Source of the DNA: Paenibacillus macerans
Lineage (GTDB): Bacteria > Bacillota > Bacilli > Paenibacillales > Paenibacillaceae
NCBI RefSeq assembly: GCF_023715465.1
Contig: NZ_JAMBOE010000002.1
Coordinates: forward strand, 701,104-765,103
DNA: 64,000 bases
Direction of reading: 5' to 3'
Below are positions 53,519 through 61,899 of this stretch, in pieces. The notes under the pieces are model-generated. The model made no database searches. It was not told where the DNA came from and saw only the letters and a program-made list of their open reading frames with translations. The stretch's first letter is position 1. Each line of letters starts with the position of its first letter. The position numbers were made by a program, and so were the translations under genes.

Positions 53519-54643
53519 TTAGTGTTCCTCTGAACCTAAAACGGTTCGCCTCCACAATATTTTATGCTGTGTCCGGCTTAGTTTCTCATAGAACAGCACG
53601 GAGTTTTTGCGAAACACCTGGATGACGACATGAATGAAAAACACCATATCCATCAGCAGGACCAACATGGCCAATAACGCCCTCGCCCCCTCTGGCAATG
53701 ATCCGGGAGGAAAAACAATCAAGCGGTTGACGCCGAATATCCCCCAATACAGAAGGCCGTAACGGACGATGATCGATATGGCCCTTGGCCGTACTCGATC
53801 GCCTTGCTCAGTTTCCTCAAGCCTGATGCGAACGAGCCATTTGCCAAACGTACATCCTCCGCTCAGGTAGGGAAGCAGCATAAAGTAAAGACCTGTCGCG
53901 ACAAAATAAGCTCCCGGAATCCGCAGCACGTGGCAGACAGCCAACAGCACGGCGCAAATGACAATGTCGAACATCCAGGCCAAGCCGCGGCGGGTGTAGC
54001 TCACCCTTTTTGCGGACAAATCCACACCCCGGTCCAGATGCTCGATCCTGGGCAAAAAACGCGACAACCATTCGGCCGCGAGAAAGCCGATCATTCCGCC
54101 AAGCGTGTTTGTCATCAAGTCGTCGATGTCGAACACCCGGTAGGCGTTGTCAAAAAAGCCGAATATGCCGGTCAGCTGCGTTACTTCAAAAAACAGGGAC
54201 AACAAAAAGGACAGCAGCAGGCAACGAATCGGCCCAAAACGGAAATAGTAACGCATGATCATCCCAAACGGCACCGTTAACAACACGTTGAAGACCACCT
54301 GTAAAAAAGCCCGCTCCTTTAGCAGCCGCCAATACGACGAAGATTCCCCTTTGACAACGCTGGTCTCCTTTAGGATATCCTGAATGAAATGAAACGGAAC
54401 AAGTTGGACGGCCGATTCGCCGAGCGGCGGGTTGTGCCGCGTGGCAGGAAAGGGCAGCATGATCAGAAACACGGCGTTCATTAGGTACAACAGGAACAGG
54501 TACAGGACGAACGCCCGTACTTTGTTGATATACCCATGCCGGCGGTATTGGACGACGAGAAACGGCATCGTGAACAGCAGCGCGGCGAAAGGAAAAGCCA
54601 TAAAGGCATAGGAAATGGGGAACAAATACGTTTCAAATTTCAA
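53519..54643 (-). CDS. VanZ-RDD fusion membrane protein
   Basis: 374 residues. The N-terminal half (about 1-205) is VanZ-like with four or five membrane helices and NVLLTVPFGMIMRYYF, LSLFFEVTQLTGIFGFFDNAYRVF and DIDDLMTNTLGG, the last being the VanZ signature. The C-terminal half (about 215-350) is an RDD-family module (LAWMFDIVICAVLLAVCH, GGCTFGKWLVRIRLE). VanZ-like proteins can lower sensitivity to teicoplanin-type antibiotics; RDD modules occur in varied transporters. The fusion is common in Firmicutes, but its function is unknown. Single gene. Confidence 0.85.
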   Translation of the reverse strand: MKFETYLFPISYAFMAFPFAALLFTMPFLVVQYRRHGYINKVRAFVLYLFLLYLMNAVFLIMLPFPATRHNPPLGESAVQLVPFHFIQDILKETSVVKGESSSYWRLLKERAFLQVVFNVLLTVPFGMIMRYYFRFGPIRCLLLSFLLSLFFEVTQLTGIFGFFDNAYRVFDIDDLMTNTLGGMIGFLAAEWLSRFLPRIEHLDRGVDLSAKRVSYTRRGLAWMFDIVICAVLLAVCHVLRIPGAYFVATGLYFMLLPYLSGGCTFGKWLVRIRLEETEQGDRVRPRAISIIVRYGLLYWGIFGVNRLIVFPPGSLPEGARALLAMLVLLMDMVFFIHVVIQVFRKNSVLFYEKLSRTQHKILWRRTVLGSEEH

Positions 54644-54738
54644 AGTTCAAACTCCTTCTGCGTAATGAAATCTTATTATCTTACCATAGGACGTATGAAG
54701 CCGTTTTTTAGTTAGCCAAAAAGTCCGGGAATTTATGC

Positions 54739-54786
54739 AAAAAAGCTTCCCCGTCGCTCCATCTGGCGGAGCCGGGAAAGCTTTTT
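54739..54786. terminator. Terminator of the DUF4349 gene
   Basis: AAAAAAGCTT / AAGCTTTTT outer arms with inner GCTCC/GGAGC pairing, 33 bases after the minus-strand stop at 54819. Confidence 0.75.
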
Positions 54787-54818
54787 GCCATTTTTGGTGT
54801 ATTGCGCTGAATAATGAC

Positions 54819-56111
54819 TTACTCCGGTTTGTCCGGCGTTTTCGGCTGAACGTCTGGGTCGTCCGGCTCCTGGGAGGCCGGTTCTTGGGGGGCCGGTTCT
54901 TGTGACGGCGGCGCCTGTGCGGCTGCTGCCTGCGTGGCCGGTGCCCGTGGGGTCGACTCCTGTGGAACCTTCTCCCCATTGGGACGGGCCTGCGCAGCCA
55001 TCCCTTTCGCTTGCATAGCGTTCGCTTCCTTCCAGGCCTCCCTCTGTGTAACTCTATTCTGCGCTCGGCGGCGGTGCACGAGCATAAGCGGCACCACGAT
55101 AACCGCCGCGATGGCGATCACCGGCAGCGCCCCCGCCAAAAAGACGATCAGCCACTGCAGGATCAGCGACAGCACTTCAATGCTTCCTGTCAGCGCCTGT
55201 TTGGCACGCTCCAAGAGCGGAGGCTCATCGCCTGCCGCTAAGGTGGAGCCCCCCTGCTCCGGTTGATACAAGCGGATTTCGACCGTAGAGTAAGCGACGT
55301 TGCTGTCAATGTACCGCATCCGGCCTTTGATTTGCTCGATTTCCGTCTGGATCCGTTCCAGTTCGTTCACGAACTTAACCAGTTGGCTTGTTTGGGTCGC
55401 TTCCTCCACGAATTTGAGATACCGGGCTTCCATCGCTTCCTTGACTTTAAGCCGTGATTCCAAATCCACGTATTCCTCGGAAACGTCCTGTCCCTGAATG
55501 GTACGCTGCATTGATTTGGGCTTAAGCTGCTCCAATTTGTCCAGGAGGGAGGAAAATCCGGCGGCCGGCACCTTCAGGATAAAATTCCCGCCAAGCTCAT
55601 GCTGGGACTGATTTTCGGAAAATTCGACAATGTACCCGCCTGTTAACGCCACGAGGTTGCGGATTTCGGATTGCGCTTTGGCGTAATCTTCCACTTCCAT
55701 CACAACGTTGGCCCGGTATATCAGCTTCTTGTTGAAGCCGGTATCCGCCGCGGCCCCTTGAAACCCGGGGGATGTTTGCCCCGTGGCAACAGCGGCGGCG
55801 CCTCCGCCTTCCCCCGCTGCTCCCGCCGAAGTTCCGGCCCCTCCGCCGATGGACTCGGCTTCTTCATGCCCTCCGGCCTCGGACTTCTCCGCGACCGATT
55901 TATCCGCACTCCTGGATTCGCCCAACCCCATTCCGCCGTCGGCGGCCTCATTGGAAGCTTGATCGCCTACGGCCATGTCAGCCTTTGACGAAGCACTTTC
56001 CATGGACAGGGACGAGCCGCCCGAATCACTTGCGCTCCCGCATCCTCCAAGCAGCCATAACCCTAAAACGACCGCCCCTAATACCGCAATCTTTTTACCC
56101 CATTTCTCCAA
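54819..56111 (-). CDS. DUF4349 lipoprotein
   Basis: 430 residues. Lipobox LLGGC near residue 24 predicts a lipid anchor. A Gly/Ala/Ser/Glu-rich spacer (about 25-125) precedes the DUF4349 domain: LIYRANVVMEVEDYAKAQSEI, a coiled coil about 215-275 (KFVNELERIQTEIEQIKGRM) and NVAYSTVEIRLYQP. A membrane helix (about 305-335) then places a basic, Ala/Gln/Pro-rich tail of about 90 residues in the cytoplasm (...PPSQEPAPQEP...). The family has no known biochemical role. TTG start with GGGG seven bases before it. Confidence 0.82.
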   Translation of the reverse strand: MEKWGKKIAVLGAVVLGLWLLGGCGSASDSGGSSLSMESASSKADMAVGDQASNEAADGGMGLGESRSADKSVAEKSEAGGHEEAESIGGGAGTSAGAAGEGGGAAAVATGQTSPGFQGAAADTGFNKKLIYRANVVMEVEDYAKAQSEIRNLVALTGGYIVEFSENQSQHELGGNFILKVPAAGFSSLLDKLEQLKPKSMQRTIQGQDVSEEYVDLESRLKVKEAMEARYLKFVEEATQTSQLVKFVNELERIQTEIEQIKGRMRYIDSNVAYSTVEIRLYQPEQGGSTLAAGDEPPLLERAKQALTGSIEVLSLILQWLIVFLAGALPVIAIAAVIVVPLMLVHRRRAQNRVTQREAWKEANAMQAKGMAAQARPNGEKVPQESTPRAPATQAAAAQAPPSQEPAPQEPASQEPDDPDVQPKTPDKPE

Positions 56112-56520
56112 TAGTATGCCCCCCTTGTCATAAACAGACTTGAGCGATCCGCATTAATCATATCTGTTCTATCTGTTCACCCGCGGAACGTCTCTTACCT
56201 GTCTTGACGCATCCAAAGTCTGGAAGGTTGCCGTCTTCGAAAAATAAAACAGTACAAAACATTAAGGACTCAACCTAATAAACAGTGCTTGACATGACAG
56301 GGGAGGCCAGTGGGTTGGTCGGCAGGATCAACAACCGCTGACCGGACGCTTTGCATGATTATCCCGTTTGATCAGGAAGTAGAGAAGCAGATATGTTTAG
56401 GAGAAGGGAAGTAGACCTGACCGGAGGGATGGGGGCTAGATACCGGGAAAAATGAAAAGATCGTGATCTTGCTGCAGCTGAATCCGTTTGCAGCAATGTC
56501 TGTACCGTTCAAGCTTTCTA

Positions 56521-57423
56521 TCAGGCTGCAGCCGCAAGGGGCTGGTTCGGTTGGCGCGCGATCAGCCGGCGGTAAGGGATCGCCGGAATCGCCACACACA
56601 TGCGCAGTAACTTCTGCCGTATCGTTTCTTTCGCTCCGGGCCGGCGCAGCGAACGGCGTACGGTGTACTCGTTCAGATACGCCTGCAGATGCTTCAAACC
56701 CAGGGCTATATATGTACTCTTCAGCGATTCCCACGCCTCTCTCACCACTTTCCGCAAGGGCGCATACAGACGAAAGGCTAGAGGGAACGACTGTACCACC
56801 GATGTACGGGCATCCACATGCCCGTCGATGAACGCAGCGAGTTCGTGACGGTTTGCTCTTTGTCCGTCTCCTCTCTTATGAGGCACCAGGCGGATTTTGA
56901 CCTGCTCCGGCTCGCCCGATTCCGTGACCGTGCATCCCGCTATAACCGCCGTAGCATACGGATGCGAAAACTGACACCGGGACGGATCGCACCCGTACAG
57001 ATCGCTGTTCACCTTCACGTCTCCGCAGAGTAGCTCCTGGGCATCGAATTCCCCGACGGCGTGGCGTATTTTGTGCAGCATCAACCAGGCGGTCTTGTAG
57101 GTGACCCGGATCACCTGGCGCAGCCGCAACGCTGAGATGCCGCCCTCAAGCAGGAATAAATCCAGGGCCTCGAACCACTTGAGCAGGGGCAAATGCGTTC
57201 CTTCAAAAATCGTGCCGACCAAAGGCGATGTTTGATGCTTGCACTTTCCGCACTCGAACAAGGGGATATGCCGGGAAGTCAGACGACTGCACCGGGTGTG
57301 AGCGCAGCGCGGGCAGACGAAGCCGCTTCGCCACTTCATCGCGATCAGCGCCTCCATGCAAGCCTGCTCGCTGTTATAACGGCTGCTGAATGGTTGAAGT
57401 TCCGTTCCCGCATTGACCTCCAT
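56521..57423 (-). CDS. IS1595-family transposase
   Basis: 300 residues from ATG at 57423, which has GGAGG nine bases upstream; a longer frame to 57666 lacks such a site. A zinc ribbon (CPRCAHTRCSRL... CGKCKHQT) is followed by the helical linker LLKWFEALDLFLLEGGISAL typical of IS1595/IS1016 relatives. Candidate catalytic acids are Asp in CGDVKVN, Asp in FIDGHVDA and Glu in AWESLKSTY, but the first motif departs from the usual VDETYIGG, and the catalytic part is shorter than normal. The C-terminus LKHLQAYLNEYTVRR fits the family. It may or may not be active. Confidence 0.85.
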   Translation of the reverse strand: MEVNAGTELQPFSSRYNSEQACMEALIAMKWRSGFVCPRCAHTRCSRLTSRHIPLFECGKCKHQTSPLVGTIFEGTHLPLLKWFEALDLFLLEGGISALRLRQVIRVTYKTAWLMLHKIRHAVGEFDAQELLCGDVKVNSDLYGCDPSRCQFSHPYATAVIAGCTVTESGEPEQVKIRLVPHKRGDGQRANRHELAAFIDGHVDARTSVVQSFPLAFRLYAPLRKVVREAWESLKSTYIALGLKHLQAYLNEYTVRRSLRRPGAKETIRQKLLRMCVAIPAIPYRRLIARQPNQPLAAAA

Positions 57424-57618
57424 GTTCGCTCGCCTCCAAATCAAGAATTTAAGAACATGCGTTCGATTTATTCCATTATACCAAACATACGTTCCTTTTT
57501 TCAAGCCAAACATCTCACCTGGACCGCCTAATTTTTTCTTATTTCTTTTTTCTTTATCCCATACACTAGCTCCCTGCCCCCTGAACGAATGGGATAATCG
57601 TGCAAGGCAGCATGCAGG

Positions 57619-57685
57619 GACACCAAGACACCAAGACACCATGACACGAACGCTATAGACAGCCACCTCAGGACAGCCACCTCAG
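57619..57685. repeat. Short tandem repeats at the right end of the insertion sequence
   Basis: GACACCAAG occurs three times in a row with small changes (57619-57647), and GACAGCCACCTCAG twice exactly (57658-57685). The other copies of the element have single or shorter versions, so these expanded in this copy. Confidence 0.75.
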
Positions 57686-57733
57686 AGCCAATGTCATAAT
57701 TCATTTCGTCAAGCACTGATCTCGGTTTTAGTA

Positions 57734-58032
57734 AAATGCCGCTAATGGGGAAAATATGCCTGGGTCCGAATAACTAAGTACATAAAGTGCCGCTATTCTG
57801 ATGACCGGCGGTTGGTCGTTCACGCAGCCTACGGTTCATCGTTCCGGCAGCCGGCTGGCGAGCACAAACGTCTAGGTTGACCATGGAGAACATTACGATC
57901 CAATCACATATGTATGTAAAACCAACAGAGACCCTGCTATACGGCCAGGGTCTCTGCATCTATCTATGTTTTAAGGGGGTGTCTTTATATTACAAGGCTA
58001 AACTTAAAACAAGATGAAAATCAGTTTAAAGT
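57734..58032. other. Intergenic stretch before the fabF stop
   Basis: No gene was found. The only clear structure is the hairpin at 57926-57956. The rest has no repeats or open frames of note. Confidence 0.5.
57926..57956 (-). terminator. Hairpin downstream of fabF
   Basis: CAGAGACCCTG / CAGGGTCTCTG 11-bp perfect arms; minus-strand tail TTGGTTTTAC is only moderately T-rich and the hairpin lies 76 bases past the stop. Confidence 0.55.
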
Positions 58033-59280
58033 TTAATGAAGTGATTCGTGATATTTCCGCAGCACAATGACGGCGTTATGTCCGCCGAACCCAAACGAGT
58101 TGGACAAGCCGATGTCCAGGTTGGCCTTGCGCGCTGCGTTCGGCACGTAATCCAGATCGCATTCGGGATCGGGATGCGTCAGGTTGATCGTCGGCGGAAT
58201 CACCCCTTCGTTCAGCGTTTGCATCAAAGCGATCGCTTCCGCGCCGCCCGCCGCGCCAAACATATGGCCGATCATCGATTTGTTCGCCGTGATCGGAATT
58301 TGGCCAGCGCGTTCGCCAAACGCTTTTTTGATCCCCAGGGTCTCCCCGCGGTCGCCCACCCCCGTGCTAGTGGCATGAGCGCTGATCACGTCCACCTGCT
58401 CCGGGGACACCCCAGCGGACTGGAGCGCCCGCTTCATCGCCTGGGCGGCGCCTTCCCCTTCCGGATGGGAGGCGACCACGTGAAAGGCGTCCGAGCTGGC
58501 CCCGTACCCGATCACCTCGCCATGAATCCGGGCGCCTCTGCGCAGTGCGTGTCCCAGCGATTCCAGAATGACGATACCCGCGCCTTCGCTCATCACAAAG
58601 CCGTCGCGGCCCGCGTCAAACGGGCGGCTGGCCTGCTCCGGCTCGCCATTGCGCTTCGACAGCGCCGTGGCGTTGCCAAAGCTGGCCAGGGCCAATGGAT
58701 GAATCGCCGCCTCCGTTCCGCCGGCGATCATCACATCCGCCTCGCCGCTCTTAATCAGCCGACATGCTTCGCCGATCGCCGTGTTGCCGATCGAACAGGC
58801 TGTCACCGGCGACAGGGTAGGCCCAAGCGCGCCGTAGCGGATGCTGATTTGCGCTGCGGCCATATTTGTAATCATCATCGGGACAAGGCTGGGGCTTACC
58901 CGGCCTGGGCCGCGGCCATCCAGGACCCTCAAGTTTTCGGCCAACGTCTCAATCCCGCCGATGCCCGAGCCGACGTAAACGCCAAACCGTTCCCGGTCAA
59001 GCTGTTCCGGCTGCAGCCCTGCATCCTGTATCGCCTGTTCGGCGGCAAACATCGCATATTGGCTAAAGCGGTCCATCTTGCGCGCTTCCTTCCGGCCAAA
59101 CAGCCCCTCCGCATCGAAATCCCGCACTTGGCCGGCGATTTGGGCGCCGAATCCCGACGCATCAAAACGATCGATCCGGGAAATTCCCGATCTCCCTTTC
59201 TTAAGTCCGTTCCAAAACGTATCCACATCGTTGCCGAGCGGAGACAAAATACCCATACCGGTAATGACAACCCGTTCCAT
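58033..59280 (-). CDS. fabF: Beta-ketoacyl-ACP synthase II
   Basis: About 415 residues, standard FabF length. Active-site Cys near 162 (PVTACSIGNTAIGEA), His near 302 (SAHATSTGVGD) and His near 339 (NKSMIGHMFGAAGG), plus the C-terminal NSFGFGGHNAVIV. It extends fatty acyl-ACP chains with malonyl-ACP. The CSIG in place of the common CSSG/CATG is a small change. ATG at 59280 is chosen, with GGAGG nine bases before it. It is not next to other fab genes, so it may be a second, specialised copy; a divergent regulator gene lies at 59407. Confidence 0.93.
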   Translation of the reverse strand: MERVVITGMGILSPLGNDVDTFWNGLKKGRSGISRIDRFDASGFGAQIAGQVRDFDAEGLFGRKEARKMDRFSQYAMFAAEQAIQDAGLQPEQLDRERFGVYVGSGIGGIETLAENLRVLDGRGPGRVSPSLVPMMITNMAAAQISIRYGALGPTLSPVTACSIGNTAIGEACRLIKSGEADVMIAGGTEAAIHPLALASFGNATALSKRNGEPEQASRPFDAGRDGFVMSEGAGIVILESLGHALRRGARIHGEVIGYGASSDAFHVVASHPEGEGAAQAMKRALQSAGVSPEQVDVISAHATSTGVGDRGETLGIKKAFGERAGQIPITANKSMIGHMFGAAGGAEAIALMQTLNEGVIPPTINLTHPDPECDLDYVPNAARKANLDIGLSNSFGFGGHNAVIVLRKYHESLH

Positions 59281-59340
59281 ACCAAAATCCTCCTTCAAAA
59301 AAACATCTGTTGTCCCCTATTTTATCCGTTCTTTATCCTA

Positions 59341-59369
59341 TTACAAGTTTTTAATTATCCTAGTATAAT
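59341..59369 (+). promoter_or_regulatory. Promoter of the MmyB-like regulator gene
   Basis: TTACAA (59341-59346), 17 bases, TATAAT (59364-59369). A partly symmetric element, ATTATCCTA ... TAGGTAAT (about 59353-59375), straddles the -10 box and could be the operator of the regulator itself. Confidence 0.6.
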
Positions 59370-59406
59370 AGGTAATACAATAAGCGACCATCAAAGGAGT
59401 GTCCCC

Positions 59407-60258
59407 ATGAGTACGGAACCAAGGCTTAAAGCGCTCTCCGAATTTTTAAAAACCCGGCGGACCAAGCTGAATCCGCAGGCCGTCGGACTGCCTGCGGGCG
59501 GACGCCGCCGGACGCCGGGACTGCGGCGGGAAGAGGTTGCCCAGTTGGCCGGGGTCAGCACAACCTGGTACACCTGGCTCGAACAGGGCCGGGATATCAA
59601 GGTGTCCGCTTCGGTCCTGGACGCCATTGCCGGCGCGCTCAAGCTGAATGCCGATGAACGCAAATACTTGTTTGATCTGGCGATGGACAGCGGATTGCAC
59701 CCTTCCTTCACTCAGGAGCCAAACACCGCCATCAGCCCTTCGCTGCATAAAATCCTGCAGGAGCTGAAGTTTTGTCCCACAATCATTTCCGATCGCCATT
59801 GCCATATCGTCGGCTGGAACGCCGCCGCGTCCCATGTGTTTGTCGACTTCGAGCATCTTAAAGGCGAAGAGCGGAATCTGATCTACCTCGTGTTCGCCAA
59901 AAAAGAGCTGCGCAGCCTGGCGGTCAACTGGCCGCATTTCGTGAAAGGATTTTTGGCGATTTTTCGCGCGTATTACGGCCAGTACGTGGCCGATCCGTGG
60001 TATGCCGGGTTTATCGAGGAAATGACGCAAAGCTACCCCGATTTTCATGATTTGTGGGAGCAAAGCGAAGTCAAGGCCGCTCCCGAAGTCCTGATCGAAT
60101 TCCGCCACGCCAAAGCCGGAAAAATGCTGTTTAACCTCACCTCATTACAGGTGCAGGGAGAGAGCGATTTGCGCTGCAGCATCTATACACCGATTGAAGG
60201 CACGGCCACGGAAGCCAAATTGAAGAAGCTGCTCGAGGGAACGGCACAGAAACATTGA
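59407..60258 (+). CDS. XRE-family regulator with MmyB-like ligand domain
   Basis: 283 residues: helix-turn-helix (about 5-85: RTPGLRREEVAQLAGVSTTW, YTWLEQGRDIKVSASVLDAI) and a PAS-like MmyB ligand-binding domain (about 105-275: CHIVGWNAAASHVF, then NLIYLVFAKKELRSLAVNW). In actinobacterial relatives this domain is reported to bind fatty acid. Divergent placement 126 bases from fabF therefore suggests a fatty-acid-sensing regulator of fabF; this is inference. ATG at 59407 has GGAG seven bases upstream. The long open frame before it is antisense to fabF. Confidence 0.88.
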   Translation: MSTEPRLKALSEFLKTRRTKLNPQAVGLPAGGRRRTPGLRREEVAQLAGVSTTWYTWLEQGRDIKVSASVLDAIAGALKLNADERKYLFDLAMDSGLHPSFTQEPNTAISPSLHKILQELKFCPTIISDRHCHIVGWNAAASHVFVDFEHLKGEERNLIYLVFAKKELRSLAVNWPHFVKGFLAIFRAYYGQYVADPWYAGFIEEMTQSYPDFHDLWEQSEVKAAPEVLIEFRHAKAGKMLFNLTSLQVQGESDLRCSIYTPIEGTATEAKLKKLLEGTAQKH

Positions 60259-60272
60259 ATTGTTCGGAACCA

Positions 60273-60322
60273 ATCGGGCCGAGCCGCAGCTCCTAATGAA
60301 AACGGCTCGGCCCGATGTTTAT
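60273..60322. terminator. Terminator between convergent genes
   Basis: ATCGGGCCGAGCCG / CGGCTCGGCCCGAT 14-bp perfect arms between the stops of the MmyB-like gene and the YesN-type gene. Confidence 0.8.
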
Positions 60323-61899
60323 CGTTGGCCGGCAAACACCTTGTCTCGGTACTCCACCGGCGAAATTCCTTCCAGTTCCTTAAAGACGCGGGAAAATTGC
60401 TTCGTATTTTCGAAGCCGACCGCCGCGCCGACCTCGAACAATTTCAGGCTCCCGGCGCCGATTAACTGCTTCGCTATGCGGATGCGCACCTTTTTTAAGT
60501 ACAGCACAAAGCTTTCCCCGGTGTAAGCCTTAAAGGCCTCGCTAAAATACGAGTAGTTCAGCGAGACATGATTGCTGACCATCGCCATGTTGAGCGGCCG
60601 GTGATAGTTCTCTTCGATGTAGGCGATGGCATCCTTCATGTCCCCGTGCTCGCTGTGGGCGGAGCGGATTCCCCCGATGTAGTCGTCCAAATTAAGCAGC
60701 AGCTGCTCCAACGCGCGAAAATAGTCGTGAAAATGGCGGAAATTGTTCATCGTCCCCACCTGACGGTACAGCTTCAGCACCTCCACCGAAGCTTCGCCGT
60801 ACAACCGGAACACCTCGTCCAGCACCTGTTCGTTCATGCGCCGGCCAACCGTTTCCAGGTAGGAAATATCTATATCCGGCAGTTCATCGACACGGAAGAT
60901 CGCGCGGAGCAGCGCCCCGATTTCCTTTTCCCGCTTCGTGCCGAGGATGTTGCCCAGCTTGCGGAGTTCCTCCTCCGGTACGGGAAAAACACGTTTGCGG
61001 TCATGCAGCTCACTGTACCAAATCAAGCTCGTTCCCGGATAGATAAACGTGTGCTCCAGCGACCTTTTGGCCTCCGCATAACAGCGGGGGATATCCTCCG
61101 GAAGGCGGCCTTCCCGGCTGACGCCCATCAGCAGGCCTTCCAGGTCCTTCTCCGCGGCAAGCTGCGACAGCTCGGCAAACTTGACTTGCGGCCCCGCGAT
61201 CAGTACCACCCGGCCTTCGCGGTCGAAAATCGCGGCGTTCAGGCGGCCATTCACGCTTAGCAGCATGTGCTCCGCCAACGATTTCAGCTCCTCCTTGTTC
61301 ATGCACCGTCCATCATCGTACTTGTACATCAGTACCGCCACCGAAAACGGCACGGCATAACGGTCAAACCCGATCTCCTGCCCCAGCTTCCGGGCGTCCT
61401 CCCCGCTTATTTCCCCAATTTGCAACAGCTCCTGCAAACTTCTCGACTGCAGTTCGGCACGGTACATCTCCGAGATCACCATCTGCTCCTCCATTCGGGC
61501 AAGCTGGTCCAAATGCGCTTCGCATTTCCGCAAAGCCGCAAACAGTTCGTCCCGGCGGATCGGTTTAAGCAAGTAGTCCTTCACCTGATACTGGATCGCC
61601 GCTTTGGCATATTCGAAATCCTCATATCCGCTTAGAATGATGACCATAGGTTCAGGTTGCCCTACATCCGGGGGTTCCGCAGCCAATTTGCCGATCAAGG
61701 CGATCCCGTCCATCCGCGGCATCCGGATGTCCGTGATGACAATATCAGCCCCTTCGGAACGGTAAAGCTCCAGCGCTTCTTCGCCCTGGCCCGCAGTGAT
61801 CAGCCGGTACCGGCCTGGAAACTCGCGCTCAATCATCGTTTTTAACCCCAACCGGATATTTTTCTCATCATCTACGATCAAGAGTGTTCGCACGTTCAC
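60319..61899 (-). CDS. AraC-type response regulator (YesN family)
   Basis: 526 residues: receiver domain (about 1-125: LLIVDDEKNIRLGLKTMIE, phospho-Asp in IVITDIRMPRMDG), a long central region, and a C-terminal AraC/XylS helix-turn-helix pair (about 420-520: MVSNHVSLNYSYFSEAFKAY, FEVGAAVGFENTKQFSRVFK). GTG start behind GGAGG; it overlaps the kinase gene by 32 bases, so the pair is co-translated. YesN-type regulators turn on sugar ABC transporter and glycosidase genes when their kinase senses the sugar. Confidence 0.93.
   Translation of the reverse strand: MNVRTLLIVDDEKNIRLGLKTMIEREFPGRYRLITAGQGEEALELYRSEGADIVITDIRMPRMDGIALIGKLAAEPPDVGQPEPMVIILSGYEDFEYAKAAIQYQVKDYLLKPIRRDELFAALRKCEAHLDQLARMEEQMVISEMYRAELQSRSLQELLQIGEISGEDARKLGQEIGFDRYAVPFSVAVLMYKYDDGRCMNKEELKSLAEHMLLSVNGRLNAAIFDREGRVVLIAGPQVKFAELSQLAAEKDLEGLLMGVSREGRLPEDIPRCYAEAKRSLEHTFIYPGTSLIWYSELHDRKRVFPVPEEELRKLGNILGTKREKEIGALLRAIFRVDELPDIDISYLETVGRRMNEQVLDEVFRLYGEASVEVLKLYRQVGTMNNFRHFHDYFRALEQLLLNLDDYIGGIRSAHSEHGDMKDAIAYIEENYHRPLNMAMVSNHVSLNYSYFSEAFKAYTGESFVLYLKKVRIRIAKQLIGAGSLKLFEVGAAVGFENTKQFSRVFKELEGISPVEYRDKVFAGQR

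Larger units (their letters stand above)
56265..57733. mobile_element. Complete IS1595-type insertion sequence (copy 4)
   Basis: Left terminal repeat at 56265-56293 (AGGACTCAACCTAATA... CAGTGCTTGAC) and right terminal repeat from 57708 (GTCAAGCACTGAT) to about 57733. Inner inverted repeats: GCTTTGCATGATTATCCC near 56350 and its partner GGGATAATCGTGCAAGG near 57590. One transposase gene lies inside (56521-57423, minus). The stretch between the transposase start and the right end carries short tandem repeats. Three deleted relatives are at 193-411, 24664-25024 and 40262-40700. Confidence 0.8.

Noticed and set aside
57619-57685. CRISPR-like short repeats
   Set aside because: The units are adjacent with no spacers, only two or three copies, and lie inside an insertion sequence.
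58048-59406. Long plus-strand frame reading into the MmyB-like regulator
   Set aside because: It is antisense to fabF; the regulator has its own promoter, ribosome site and ATG at 59407.
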